The translations under genes and the position numbers were made by a program. Source: Eleusine coracana subsp. coracana (Eukaryota; Streptophyta; Magnoliopsida; Poales; Poaceae). From it: DNA of 64,000 nucleotides. The stretch is taken from positions 17,677,013 to 17,741,012 of the forward strand of contig CM064429.1 of the NCBI GenBank assembly GCA_032690845.1. Reading direction: 5' to 3'. Below, in pieces: positions 23,791 to 36,422 of the stretch. The notes under the pieces are model-generated. The model saw only the letters and a program-made list of their open reading frames with translations. It was not told the DNA's origin and searched no databases. The first letter of the stretch is position 1; every line of letters starts with the position of its first letter.

Positions 23791-23924
23791 AACGACTGTT
23801 GCTTCAAGAGGGATTATTACTACATCAGTACATGGTAAATAATCATGTTGCACTTCACATACAAAGAATGTCACAGATTTCAATAGAACATGGATTTCTT
23901 TAGGGAGAAAATAAAAAGAAGCAC

Positions 23925-26511
23925 ATGTCCTGGTTGCGTAATGATCTCAAGAAGCGTTCCCTAGCTCTTGCATCTCTGATCCGCACTATTGCACGAATTA
24001 GATCAAGAATTTCTTGGCTCCGAGATGGGGACGCAAATACCAGCCTTTTTCACCTCCATGCTCGACATCGGAAGCGGAGGAATTTTATTGCCAAGCTCAA
24101 AGTTGATGATCAAGTGGTCACATCTCATGAGGAGAAAGCCCAAGTGTTGCTCCAGTTCTACATGGACCTGCTCGGGACTTCTGACAACAGACAGCAAACG
24201 CTGGACCTAGAGGAGTTGGGGATTCAGAGGCATGATCTTGCAGTCTTGGATGAGCCGGTTTCTGAGGATGAAGTATGGTACATTATAAAGCAGTTACCCG
24301 CCGACAAGGCCCCGGGACCAGACGGCTTCACCGGTCATTTTTATAAAACATGTTGGGAGATTATTAAACCCGACATATGGCTGCCATATCCGCAATCTGG
24401 AGGAGGGATTTCAGAAATCTTCGGTATCTAAACACTGCCTTTGTGACACTGCTGCCCAAAAAGGAGGAAGCTCTTGAGCCTAAGGATTTCCGTCCCATTA
24501 GCCTCATACATAGTTTCGCAAAACTTGTCACAAAGATTCTCGCTAACAAGCTAGCATTACATCTAGATCATATGGTGTCAAGCAATCAAAGTGCTTTCAT
24601 CAAAGGCAGATTCATCCAAGATAACTTCATGCTTGTGCAGCAGACAGCGAGATTATTTCACTCTCAAAGGCAGCCAAGAATTCTCTTAAAATTGGACATA
24701 TCTAAAGCCTTAGATTCGGTCTCTTGGCCTTTTCTCCTTGAGGTCTTAGAGCATCTTGGATTTGGAAGAATTTATCGAGATACTTTGAGTGGACTACTCA
24801 CCACCACCTTCACTCAAATTTTGTTGAATGGTACCCCGAGTGAATTCATAACTCTTCAGCGTGGTCTGCGACAAGGTGATCCTTTGTCACCTATGTTATT
24901 CATCCTAGTGATGGATATGCTCAACTTGATGATCACGAAGGCATCCGAAGCAGGGCTGCTCCTACCGCTATCCTCATGATCCATCCAACACTGTCTCTCG
25001 CTTTATGCTGATGATGTGGTCCTCTTCCTCCAACCGGTTGCTAGTGACATCAATTTCACTCTGAATTTGTTGCAGCTGTTCAGGGCAGCCTATGGTCTGC
25101 ACACCAATGTGTAAAAAAGCAGCATCGCCCCTATACAGTGCTCACCCCAGGAAGTGGAGGTAATACAGGAACATCTTCCCTGTGAAATAGCTGAATTTCC
25201 AATCAAGTATTTGGGTCTCCCTTTGTCTCTCAAGAAGCTCACAAAGGCACATCTCCAGCCACTCATAGATCGATTGGCTGACCTCCTCCCTGGTTGGAGA
25301 GCCGAATTGATCACGAGAGCTGGACGGGCAAAGCTTGTGCAATTTGTTATGACTGCTACAATAATTATCATGCAATGGCTTTGGACCTGCCACCTTGGGC
25401 TTTCAAAGCAATGGAGAAACTCATGAGAAATTTCTTATGGAGGGGTAGAAAGGATGCAAATGGAGGACATTGTCTTATTGCATGGTCTAACGTTACTAGA
25501 CCCAAGGAGCTCGGTGGGCTTGGCATTCCAGATCTCAGAAGTCTTGGTCGAGCACTTCGAGTGAGATGGCCATGGTTGAAGAAGACTGAACTCCATAGAC
25601 CTTGGGCTACCCTACCTATGCAAGCAAAGGACGATGTCATGGCTCTTCTCTCCATGGCAATGAGAACTGAGATAGGTGATGGCAAAAATACACTTTTTTG
25701 GCAAGACAAATGGCTTTTGGGTCAGTGTTTGATGGATCTTTGCCCCTTGATTTCTAACATGGTTCCCAAGAGAATTAGCAACAGAAGGACAGTTCAGGAG
25801 GCTTTGGATGGTATGAGTTGGATTAGAGATATTCATGGTGTGCTATCCTTTGAGATCATTCTTGAGTTCATCAGATTGTGTGATGTTCTACCCAACATCA
25901 GCCTTCAACCGGGAGTAGAAGATGTTCACCGTTGGCGTTTATCTTCCACCAGTCAGTACTCCTGCAGCTCAGCATATGAAGTTCAGTTCCATGGTTCAAT
26001 TCAGTTCGGTCTGTGGGAACGCATTTGGAAATCATGAGCGCCGGAAAAATGCCATTTTTTCTTATGGTTGGTGGCGCACAATCGTTGCTGGACGGCAGAT
26101 TGTTTGGCACGTCGAAATCTCCCTCATCCAGAGTCTTGTCCTCTCTGTGATCAAGAGGATGAGACCATCCATCACATATTGGTCAACTGTGTTTTTGCGA
26201 GACAATTCTGGCATATCTTGCTCCGACAAGCTGGTCTCGAGTTGCTGTCCCCACAACCTAGTGATACAAGCTTTGAGGAATGGTGGAATTATTTTGCTGG
26301 TCGAGTCCATGGAGAAGCTAGGAAAAAATTCAACACCACCATCATTCTTGGAGCTTGGATACTATGGCGTCATCGGAACGATTGTGTCTTCAATGGCAGG
26401 GAGCCAAACCTCGCCGCTGTCCTTATTCTAGCAGGGAATGAGAGAAGCTGGTGGAGCTTGGCATGTGCAGGAGCCCTAGCGGCCTCACCCGCTGCTCAAG
26501 CAGTGGACTGA
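23925..26511 (+). pseudogene. L1 ORF2 fragment: reverse transcriptase and zf-RVT domain
   Basis: The frame opens with WLRNDLKKRSLAL and DGDANTSLFH, the segment before RT. RT motifs follow: DKAPGPDGFTGHFYK (about 24310), FRPISLIHSFAKL (24490), NQSAFIKGRF (24590), LKLDISKALDSVSW (24690), LRQGDPLSPMLFI (24870) and YADDVVLF (about 25006), with both catalytic Asp present. The C-terminal zf-RVT shows AHNRCWTADCLARRNLPHPESCPLCDQEDET (26070-26160). Frames shift near 24385 and 25370, and TAA interrupts at about 25111 where Gln is usual. It cannot make an enzyme. Confidence 0.9.
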
Positions 26512-26689
26512 ACACTGCCGGGTCGGGTAACTAGCATAGCACAGGTGCGTGAGTAAACTGTATCTGCTCTCCCCTTTGGGGAGAGGGTGTGTTCGTGTCT
26601 TTTTCTTCTTTCATGTGTTCGGTACACTTTTTACTCCTTCTATTAATGGAAAGATACGCAACTCTCCTGCGTGTTCGAGAAAAAAAAAA
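23925..26689 (+). mobile_element. 5'-truncated L1-type LINE, ends in poly(A)
   Basis: The unit starts within ORF2, downstream of the endonuclease, and ends with a 3' UTR and an A run (26680-26689) after CGTGTTCGAG. Loss of the 5' end is typical of incomplete target-primed reverse transcription. Its 3' end and zinc-knuckle region resemble the L1 at 40274-45309, so the two are related copies in opposite orientation. No confident target duplication was found. Confidence 0.88.
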
Positions 26690-27100
26690 CTTCACTGCTC
26701 CAGCAAGTCCAACAGATCGCAAAAGAACCTTGGAGTCTGGTTCACGGTGTGGCGAGGATTCAATCAAGACGGAAGTTATGGGAGATGATGCCAGGCACCG
26801 CAAATTCACTTCCCTCCGGAAATCAAATGTGTGCGCGAGCGGCTCGAGCAAAGCGAGTCTATTCATGCGCGGGCTGCTCTGCGATAGAGTGGTGGCAGTC
26901 AGTAATTCTCAGAAAAGCATTGAGAGCGGTGGGTATTTAGCCAAATAAAAACTAGCATTAGCTGGTCTAACCAAGATTATGAGTTTTTTAAAAACTCATA
27001 AATCAGTTTTTAGAGACGAGTAGAAAAACTGACCTATTTGGAGGTCCTTTAGTTTCTAAAAATTGGTTTCCTAAAAATTGTGAGGGATCCAAACAAAGTT

Positions 27101-27675
27101 TTATATTCGTCCTTATCATCCACTGATACTTGAGCTTCATGAGCTAAATGTTCTAGAAGACACTAGGACTCTAGTAATAAAGGACCACTTCTAGAGAAGT
27201 GTTGACCACGTAAATTAATGTTGTGGTAAAACGGGAGTATAATATGCATGTGGGCGCTTCCTGACTACGAGCAGGCCAATATCATTGTGCTCATGTTTAA
27301 TGGCGTATTTTCACTTTAACAAGAAGCAAGAGTGAGGCCCTTTCTAGCTTCTCTACTTTGTTGTGACCGGCTGAATATGCATTCCTTGCATGACACGTTG
27401 TGCTTGCGCCGGTTGGTTGAGCTACTGAGCTTTATGGTGGTTCTGCTTCAGGTGAGAATGTGTGCACTAGTGCAGACCAAAGGGATTCTATTCCTGGTGC
27501 CCACTATGCCCATTTGATGATCATTTGATGTTCGTCCATCTTCGCATCCAACAGCAAATCAAACTCATGGTGGTCTCTGTTGGTTCAGTTTTACTGTATA
27601 GTTTTCTACCTGATGATCCATTCTTGTTTATGTTCCGGTTTCCATGTATTGACTGGTTGTCAATTTTAGGACAGG
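27101..27675. other. Non-genic spacer
   Basis: No gene, repeat or terminus recognised between the transposon remnant and the long LTR. Confidence 0.4.
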
Positions 27676-29729
27676 TGTGACATTCCCGCCTCACGAATGA
27701 GGGGGTTAGTCGATGGATTGATTATTGGGTGACACCTTAACGAAGTAAGAGTTTAAAAGTACACACATATAAGCATAACAGAATGAAATGCAAGTTTAAT
27801 TATTATTTATTATAACTTATATTGAGATTTGAGTATGTAAATAAGTATAAAATTTCATTACATAAATAGCAGAAGCAATATATCTCATGTTAGAATCATA
27901 TCATAAAGCACATCAAGCCCGTAGACATGTATCATTATCAAGAAGAACACTTGCATAAAACATTGAGTAAAGCCCTGAGCAACTAATACCTAGCAAGTCT
28001 TACCCGTTAAAATGACACCCTAAAGCCAACATCTAGCATGCATGGGGCTGAGCAAAGTTTGTTGGAATAATTACAAAAACAATATAAATAATTGATCCTT
28101 ATTTTTATATTTTAACCAAGTTAATAGGGTTCTTGCATCGAATAAATATTGTGCAGCTATACTATAGCAAACATGGTTATAAATACAATTAATTGAAATA
28201 CAAACAACAAGTATAATCATCATAATCATTCATGTTGTTACTACGGTATCGTAACGATCTCACAAGTGGTACTCTATAACCGCGACGGACGGCGACTCGA
28301 ATCAATTTACATCCTACAGGAAAAACCCAAATACACGGCGCACACACACTCCAAGGAGTCACGTACGACAACCTTTCACAAGATTACCCCATGTTGGATC
28401 CCACCTTTCCCGAGTGCACGTCACCCTATGTAATGCCCACATCGGAGCCATTCATAGGTAGCCCATGCACTCTTCCTTCTAACACATACCTAAATTCCAC
28501 CATCGCCCGCTTCATCACTAAAAGAAGGGTGGGGTATCATCTAACCATTGTATAATCAAGCTGTATCAGTTTAATAGTGTTCATATCACTAGCATGCATT
28601 TAGTACTGTTCAAACTTGGTCACGAGTATTGGTCGTAGTTACGCACCCACTTATATACCACAAAAGGATGGTGTAAAGTTGTAGCATATTTTTCCTTAGA
28701 GTATTCCAAGGTTTAATCGAATCCATAGAGATTAGCAAGAGAACCGTGTTTAGGGTTTTCTACATCGTCTAATGAATCAATCCTAGCATGAAGTACTTAT
28801 TGCTCATATGAGAGCATGAATATTGAAGGCTTTAATGATGAGAGCTTTGTATTGATGAGCTAGGGATTTTGTGTCGATCAGCGCACGGATGTGCCGATTG
28901 GCACGAAGGCTTTTTCAAGGATGGCTTTTTAAGTTCGTAGAGTGGCTTAAAGAAAACTCGCCTAGAGGCATACACATAACCAAAGAGGAGCACCTAGAGT
29001 TACCCTACATGCATCTAACAGTCGGAGAAAGAATGTGCTGATCGGCGTAACGGGTGTGTCAATCGGCATCGAATCAGTAGCAACGTGTCATCTATAATCC
29101 TAGCTTACTTGGCACTTTAAATAATTGGTGAACATCAAAGATGAGTAGAGAATGATGCTTTGTAGATGAGACCTGTCATGACCAATCGCCTAAATTGGTC
29201 TACCACCTCTTACTCTACTCAATCTTCTAGACATGCACATCTACTGTCTTGAGCAATCATGGCGCATACAAGATCCAGAATACTATCCTAATCACCACGA
29301 TCAAGATAGAATCTTAGATACTTAGACTATGTACGAAGCAATTAGAATAAGCATATATAAGGCCAATCAATCCAGATGAGCATAATTGCAGCCAAGGATA
29401 GAGTTAAGACAGACACGGAGATAAATATCTGAATTGTACCTTTATTCATCACCGTTAGAGGATGTGCCAATCGGCACCGCCTTAGTGCACCATTGACGAC
29501 TCCTAAGATACATGGCTCTACTTCTCCTACGCTCCAGTGTAGCGCAACCACATAGCACGGCTACCCGGCTAGACTACATCTCTCAATTTGGAGGCTCTTC
29601 AACTCTGACGGCCTCCCGATGATGTGCAGAGGCTTCTAGCATTTGTTTGGGGTGTATCCACATCCACACACGTCCACCCACATTCTTGCGATGTTTATAT
29701 AGGCTCTCAACACATCCAACTTTGCTTGG

Positions 29730-30390
29730 CCACGAAGTTAGTTCATATAGACAGAATTCAAGTCAGTTTCATACCATCCATATCAAGCACCGACTTCCAA
29801 AAATAATAAATTCCGTGTTCGGAGTCCACATAAGGCAAGTATGGTCTATCTCGTAGCCCTCGAAAAGTTCTACAACTTCGGTATTCATTTGAAGTCGAGA
29901 TTCGGCAGTCTTGTTTACCAAATATGCGATGCAAGAATATATGTTCTGATTCTACTCTTCTACGTAGGTTTCATTACGGGGCCCATATCTTTAAGCTCCT
30001 GAGCCCAAACAATATAATCAACATATGTCCTAGAAATCTCTCAACGAGATCTACAACTTTTATGTTTTAACTTTTCCCATTGGAGCTAGTCTTGAACTCC
30101 AAAACTGTGTCGCAATGCAATGTTATTTTTGGGCTGCGCAAATTGAACTTTCCTTCCGGATAAATCTTTTAAAAATCCTTATGTATTGGGTCACGACATT
30201 GGGCTTGCATGTTAGGCGTCATGGGCTTGTGTGAAGCCTTCCTTGCATCGCGAGTCGGGCTTCACATTGATACTTCTCATATTTGAGCCTTTTTAGTGTC
30301 TTTTCAACTAATTCTACAACATAGCACTCAAATGACACTATATGTGAGATTCGTAATATTAGAGGTAATAACACATGCTTTTAATGAGAA
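29730..30390 (+). repeat. Dispersed repeat, copy A (copy B at 38750-39440)
   Basis: About 660 bases align in the same orientation with 38750-39440. Shared runs include ATATCAAGCACCGA, GAAAAGTTCTACAACT, CAAGATTCGGC-like, ATGTTTTAACTTTTC and GGATAAA. Divergence is considerable. Probably part of one LTR family; copy B lies in an intron of the FAS1-like gene. Confidence 0.7.
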
Positions 30391-32956
30391 TATGATGCGG
30401 AAATAGATGCTTTTGGCGTATAAAATGTGTAGCTAAAAAGTGCGAACAACAGGTTTATACGAAACGGTGCTTAATCGACATAAACGGGGCTATGGTGAGC
30501 AAGGTCAAACCTTGTCACATCAACCTACACATGCACCTCTCCGTTCGGTCTCCTTTTGATTCATCATCATATGATAGCTTAACAAGTAATAAATCCCGAA
30601 TCCATCCTATATTGAGTAGTCTTCATACCACTCTGTTTACTACCATGACTCGATATTAAGCATGGCAAAATCTAACGAGTAGTTGAATAAGTAAAATCTT
30701 ACCCATAGGATTTATGTTTTCTACATGCAACTAGGGTTTCAATCATATCCTACACTTAATGCACAATACATGATGTGCATACGTGTGAAACAAAATAAAA
30801 CTTATAAAATATAGGAGTGCATCGGGGCTTGCCTTGAGTTCGAGAAATGTTCGTATGTACAAAATTATAGTCAATCCATTATCTACCTCTGTACTACCAA
30901 TCTCTTGTTTCTCGTTCCCAGCTTGTTTCCTAGTAAAATGATGCACGATGCAAGTTAAGAATGTGATAAGGAGATTCATGACACTTGTTTAATAAATAGA
31001 TGCGATGACATGATGTATATGAGGAGATGCTCAGCATATTGATGATGAGTGAGTTAATTTACTTTTGCATATTTTCTTCATTGACTCTAGTCTGATACAA
31101 AGCGAGTTTTACAGATGAATGGTACAATGAGGTACCATTTTAACCAATTTAATGAACATGTCCATGATGATCAGAGACAAATTAGTTTGAATAAAATCTA
31201 AAATAACAGAGAGCAAAGTGCACTTGCATTTGCATTAAAATACGCATAAATCTAAGTTACTTAGCTAAACAATTATGCCATTATTTAATGTTTTCTCGAA
31301 GACATATGTTAATGGGAAAAATATATATTGCAGGGAACATTACCTAAAATTTATGCACCAAAGTTCATGGCAAGAACATGCACCTATATTTTTTATTAAT
31401 TAAAGTGATGAAATTACCAATATGCTAATTTCAGAGAAGATACTTGGAAAATAAAGATGCAACTTTATGATGTGCATGAAATTAGTGAAATCGCCATTCA
31501 TGCCAAATTTTAAGATTTACTCATGCTCTGAAAAATAGTTATGAATTTTTTTTTTTGGCTCATTATTTTCGCTCAGAAATAAATAAATGCAGGCACTGAG
31601 ATTTATAATTTTTTAAAAAAAGATAATATTTATTTAAGTATAAAAAAATTTATTTCACATTTTTCTGTGCTTTAATGGATTTGATATTGAGTTTTTAAGT
31701 TGACATAGTTTCTGCCAAAATACATGAAAATCCAGAAAATGGCAAACCACGTGTGCCAACTGGATCTGGGCCAAAAACGGCCCAGATAGCCCCTGACGCC
31801 CAGGTCGACCTGAGGACGGATGCCATGGCGTCAGGACGCCGAGGACCAAGAAAGCTAAAAAATCTGACCATGGCGCAAAGGGATTTAGCTCCAGAACTTG
31901 CTAAGGTGGTGCGCAAGGGAGGTAGGGAGTTGAATGCACGAGCTCGTGGTCAGAAACTCACCACTGGGATGGAAATTTCCCTTACAGGATGAGGCTTGCT
32001 CTTGCTCTCTCGGTCGTCGTTGGGGAAAAATTGAAAACCGGCTGCTACGGTCGAGCCTCTGCACCCAAAATGGTTCAAACGGTGGCGCAAGTTGGGGTGG
32101 ACCTTGCATATTTGAGGAATCGAGTTGTGGCTCAGCTGGGAGAGGGGAATCAAAGGAGAGGCGATGGGAGTTGGCTCGGTCGGAGGTGAGGAAGATGGTT
32201 CGATTCGTGGCGTCTGGAGGGCACGATGACGAGGACGAGCGACGGGAAGATGGAGGGGTCCGCGGCGCAGATGAGGGTGGAGTCGAGCGGCGCCATAGCA
32301 GTGGAGGAGGGAGCGAGCTCGAGCTCTGAGCTCGGCCAACAATGACGGGTCTATGTAACAGGGAGAGAAGAGAGAGAGGAGCGGTGTGGCCGAAACCGGG
32401 GGCGGGCGCTCAGTTTTTGGGATGGTCTACCGACCAGGTGGCCGCCCGCCCGCCCCGCTTGTTGACGACGGCCACCCGGCGGACGAGGTTTGGCGGCAAC
32501 GAGCGGTGCGCAGGGGAGCAGGGGAGGCTGGTGAGTGACGGGTGGGGCCCGCACGAGGTTCATACTCCAGGATTCTATAACGGTTTAGTGATTTATAACT
32601 TGCATTAGGAGCACCAAATAACGTCTAAATGAAATTAAACTTGGCACAGTTATATTTCCAGGTGTGGACCACCACTGAGGCAACATGCAGATGTAAATAC
32701 CAGAGAATTTAAAAGTTATAGCAATTCAAAAAGTGTCAAATGTTAAGAAAAACGAGAGATTCTAAGCTCTGGAATTCTAGAAAAGCTTAACAACTAATCA
32801 TTTTGCCAATGATATTAAAGAGATCAAAAGATCTTGAAATAAAGTGCGACTTGCCAAATTTGGAGACCAATGGGTGCAGACGAATATAGCTAATTCTGTA
32901 AATCATTAGGTCTCAGGGTTTGGGACTTATCTAATTTTAAAAAGTGTCAACTGATA

Positions 32957-33972
32957 AGGGCATCCACTGGTTGTTGTCTGTAAATACCTCGATTGTCTTA
33001 CAGAGATAACGAATAGACAGCTTATATAATGAATTGTCTTTTGCACTGTCTATATACTATTTAATTCATATATGAGATTATAACTCAAGTATGATCAAGT
33101 GTCTTTTTGATATTTGTGGATCATTTTGTTGCTCGTATGAAGAATCCATGGTACATGCTGTTTGTGAAACTATAATTATATATTAAAAAAGAAGATGTTA
33201 TTTTTACTTTATGTAATTCTTGTTTGACTGAAGGACTGTTTGTTGAAAACTCTTCCAAACGGACTTTTTATAAAATGACAAGGGTCAAATCGAAAAGGTA
33301 CCAATCCTTATCTTATCTGGAGCACAGCGTCACAGTGGCCATGGAATTGGCATGCTCCAGCTCGATCCATTGAATCCAAATCCCAATCCATTGAACCACA
33401 ATCCATGAACAGGCAAAGAATAGCATCATCTTCTTTGGGCTTCTTGTCTTCATGACTGCACCTTGACCTCCTCCTCCGTGCTCGTGCCAGGTCTCAGCTT
33501 CCTCGCCATGGCCGTGAGCATCATCACAAAGCCTGCAAGCTACCTCATTCTTCGCCAATGATGACGAGTCGCTGGCTGCGCGAATGGCTGGTTCCCCAGG
33601 GCGTGACAACGGTGAGGCTCGTGGTCATGGGGGATAGGAAGGCAACGTACAAGGCAGTCACCTTGGTCTACTTCTACTTCGCCATCTTGTAGACGGAGGA
33701 CGGCCATGAGCTGGTGTTGTTGTTGGCCGACGGGAGGTGTGGCGCATGAAGCTGGTTTTCTGGTTTCTCAGTAGATCCGGAGGAGACGGTCCGGGTCGTA
33801 CAACGCATCGACGAAGCCCGTCGCCTCGCATTGGAGCACGGGCCCAAGCCATCCTCTCATGAGGCGACAACATCTCTCTCTTTCTTCATTTAATCCTTGA
33901 GACGGTGGACAAAAGTGCTGAGATGGCAAGATATTGACAAGATAATAAATGGTGTTGTGGATACTTTAAGGA
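32957..33972. mobile_element. Possible nested DNA element inside the long LTR
   Basis: GGGCATCCACTGGTTGTTG near 32960 is roughly mirrored by GGTGTTGTGGATACT near 33957. TAA or TTAA lies outside each end, suggesting PIF/Harbinger. The interior (33440-33860) is GC-rich with an interrupted reading frame (YKAVTLVYFYFAIL, stop, TEDGHELVLLLADGR) that looks like a captured gene piece I cannot identify. Confidence 0.3.
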
Positions 33973-35034
33973 GGACTTGGGGAGTTTTTTGAGTGCAGGA
34001 AATTTTCCAGAAATGCTTAATGATTAGGCATATTGAGATTGAGATTTAAGACAACAAACAAGATCAAAAGTAGGTGGAACTTGGCATATCTGGAGATAGA
34101 TAGGTGTAGAATCATAAACTCTATGGTGTAGTCTTGTAAATAAAGGTATCAGGAAATTATGGAATTTGAAAAAAGGTTATCGGCCAAAGTTTGGAATTTC
34201 CTTAACATTTAGACTGTTTGTAAAATAAATTTAGGGCACCATGCAAGGTCTAATTGAAATGGGGTTTCATATACAAGAAGACCAAGATGAGTAGAAACTA
34301 AAAATGAATGATGTAGTTCAGGGAAAGCCACAGGTTGGGAGTTAAGAAATTTCAAAAAGTTTCAAATGACCATGAGTCTGAAATTACTTAACAATTAAGC
34401 AGATTGCAACCAAAACTTGAGATATTAAATAAAGTCCACATCAGATGAGACTTGGCATAGAGGGACACCAATATGTGTAGTACCTGACCTTGTGCGATGT
34501 TGTTCAGGAAGTGAAACTGATTAGAAGTTCTTGAATTTCAAACAAGCTTAAGTGACAAGGTGACAGCTTGGTTTCTAAGTTTGAATTTTATTTTCAAACT
34601 TGTGTTTGGTACAAATTTCAAAAGGTAATCTTTCTGACCTTATTAATGTAAACTAAAAATTATATGTTGTTCATAAAGATTGGATTTAATTTAGGCGTAT
34701 GATCTGGTTCAAAGTTTACTTATAAAATTTGAAATTTGAATTTTTAAAGTGACGCTATTTCTGGGCTTTGTTAGATTTATTTGACCCACTTACCGGTGAG
34801 ATAACATTACCAAAAATTCTCCAATATTTTTATTTCGGGTATCGATCAAGATTATGAATTTTTTTTGGGTCAGTTATATTTGAAAATCTGAACTTCTAGT
34901 TCAAGCCATATTTTACTTCAATTCAAATAATATTTAAAGTTGGTTTGTTTGTGGATTTTCCTCTCTCTTCTTTCCCTGGCTTACTAGGATTCACTCCTAG
35001 TGTTCTAAAGTGACACTAGGTGTCACAGTCTTCC

Positions 35035-35575
35035 CTCCTTAATGAAATCTCGTCTCGAGATTAAGAAGGTGGAAAAGTCCAGGGTTGATCTACGAATTCT
35101 AGATAATGGCTTCGCAGAAACTCCTCTAATTCCCAAGTAGCTTCATTCTCATTATGATTGCTCTATTGAACCTTGAAGAACTTGCTTGTCTTCCTGCGAG
35201 TGACTCATTTGCTTCCGTCAAGCACTTTTATCGGGTATTCGGCATAGGTTAAGTCGGTTGTAGTTGCTTTGTCTCATCCAAGGTGATATCCTTTATTCTT
35301 GAGTTGTGGCACGTAGAATGTATCATATACACCAGAAATTTGACTGGCAGCTGGAGCTTGTAAGCTACGGGTCCACATCTTGTAGTGATTTGGTAGGGAT
35401 CAATGTATCATGGTGCTAAATTTTTCCACAAACTCCAAACCGTTGTACACCACCTTTGGTGGGTGACACTTAGAGTTAGAGGTATCCAAGATCACCAACC
35501 TTAAACTCAAGCGGGGACGCCTGTAGTCTGCTTTATTCTTGTCTTGACTCTGCTGCTTGAAATGTCGTGAAGTTT
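35035..35575 (-). pseudogene. Chromodomain gypsy (Tekay-like) pol, C-terminal end
   Basis: Minus-strand translation gives CHPPKVVYNGLEFV..., LQAPAASQISGVYDTFYVPQL, DLTYAEYPIKVLD, VTRRKTSKFFKVQ, NHNENEATWELEEFLRSHY. This is the gypsy integrase C-terminus followed by a chromodomain, which in Tekay-type elements guides insertion to heterochromatin. A stop replaces the Trp expected after KVQ, with other stops upstream. The fragment is joined directly to the LTR at 35027. The rest of pol is missing above 35575, where the sequence changes character. Confidence 0.8.
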
Positions 35576-36133
35576 GAAAGGCAATGGAAAAAATTGCATT
35601 TTATTATGATAAAAAAGTTTAAGATAGCAACAGGTGATATAACAAGAAATTTGAACCGGGATCAAAATGAGTGAGAAGGAGCAGAAATATGGATAGCAAC
35701 AAATCGATAACTTAAGACGACGCAGATAGAGGTGTGGAAAAATTCCAAAATTTGCTTGTGGCTAATAAATTACCAAAAAGAGGATTATGACTTGGAACTC
35801 TACAAGGATGATCAAACAAAAGGGAATCAACTTCATAACAAGAGATCAATAATTCAAGGGGGTTTGAATCAATTGAGCAATCCAATAAAAATAGACTAGC
35901 AAGATATTGGGTCTCTTAGTTGCTCGTCAATGACACGATCGTTTTGAAACAGCCAGCAAGAAAAATAGGTCCAACAATATGGTTATTCAACTTCCATATT
36001 CTTGTTTATTATTAATGGTTATTCATGCATATTGGCTCTTAATGCATATCTGAATGCTTTTCAGTTGTACATGGATGATAATGCATAAGTAATAATGCAC
36101 TTGCATAATGACATGTTATACATGAATGATTAT
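35576..36133. other. AT-rich non-genic stretch
   Basis: No coding signal. Sequence rich in ATGCAT-like words continues on both sides of the small LINE insertion at 36134, so 36000-36600 was one unit before that insertion. Confidence 0.4.
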
Positions 36134-36412
36134 TTTTTTTTGACATGAACAGCAGGGAAAGCCCCACTGTGGTAGATATATATTATATAAGAAAACTCAA
36201 AGAATATATGTAAAACTGAAACCCCTTCCCCTACTGGAGCGGATAGGGAAGCAAAAAAGAGAAGAAGATTCTATCTGTACAGTTCTATAAGAGCCAAGAA
36301 AACTTATTTTTTTTCTTTCGGGTAGTCTTTGAGCTTGGAGCTCTGCCTCCGTGAGGAAGTTTATTTTCCAGGTGAGTGGAAGGCCTATTCCTGTTAAATA
36401 TGCAGTCTACAC
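36134..36412 (-). mobile_element. Short 5'-truncated LINE insertion, TSD GAATGATTAT
   Basis: A T run at 36134-36141 (poly(A) on the minus strand) begins a 279-bp insert. GAATGATTAT is present on both sides (36124-36133 and 36413-36422), preceded by ACA[T/C]. A perfect 10-bp duplication plus poly(A) is diagnostic of LINE-type insertion. It is too short for a domain call; TTTTTTTTGACATGAACAGC resembles the 3' end of grass L1 copies. Confidence 0.8.
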
Positions 36413-36422
36413 GAATGATTAT

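Larger units (their letters stand above)
23655..27100. mobile_element. Possible DNA transposon with GTTTGGATCC-type ends, hosting an L1
   Basis: GGGATGTTTGAATCC near 23656 is matched inverted by GGGATCCAAACAAAG near 27082. Both sides continue with AGTTTTTRGAAACTAAA-like sequence, so the flanking 50-60 bases form an imperfect inverted repeat. The L1 at 23925-26689 lies between. I found no clear target duplication and no transposase, so superfamily is open (hAT-like or MITE). Confidence 0.4.
27676..35027 (-). mobile_element. Very long gypsy LTR (minus orientation), probably with nested insertions
   Basis: Plus-strand ends are TGTGACATTCCCGCC (27676) and ACCTAGTGTCACA reversed (to 35027), so on the minus strand the LTR starts TGTGACACC and ends TGTCACA. 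Just outside 35027 is a purine tract (AAGGAGGGAAGAC on the minus strand) and then the end of a chromodomain gypsy pol, the correct order for a 3' LTR. At 7.35 kb it is longer than I would expect, so it likely contains other insertions, for example 28800-30480 and 32957-33972. The 32000-32570 part is GC-rich and likely near the transcription start. Confidence 0.65.

Noticed and set aside
26690..26948. ORFs after the L1 poly(A)
   Set aside because: Short overlapping frames with no recognisable domain; likely remains of the surrounding transposon.
31934..32608. GC-rich ORFs on both strands within the long LTR
   Set aside because: They fall in the likely transcription-start zone of the LTR and have no domain or splice support. 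GC richness alone keeps the frames open.
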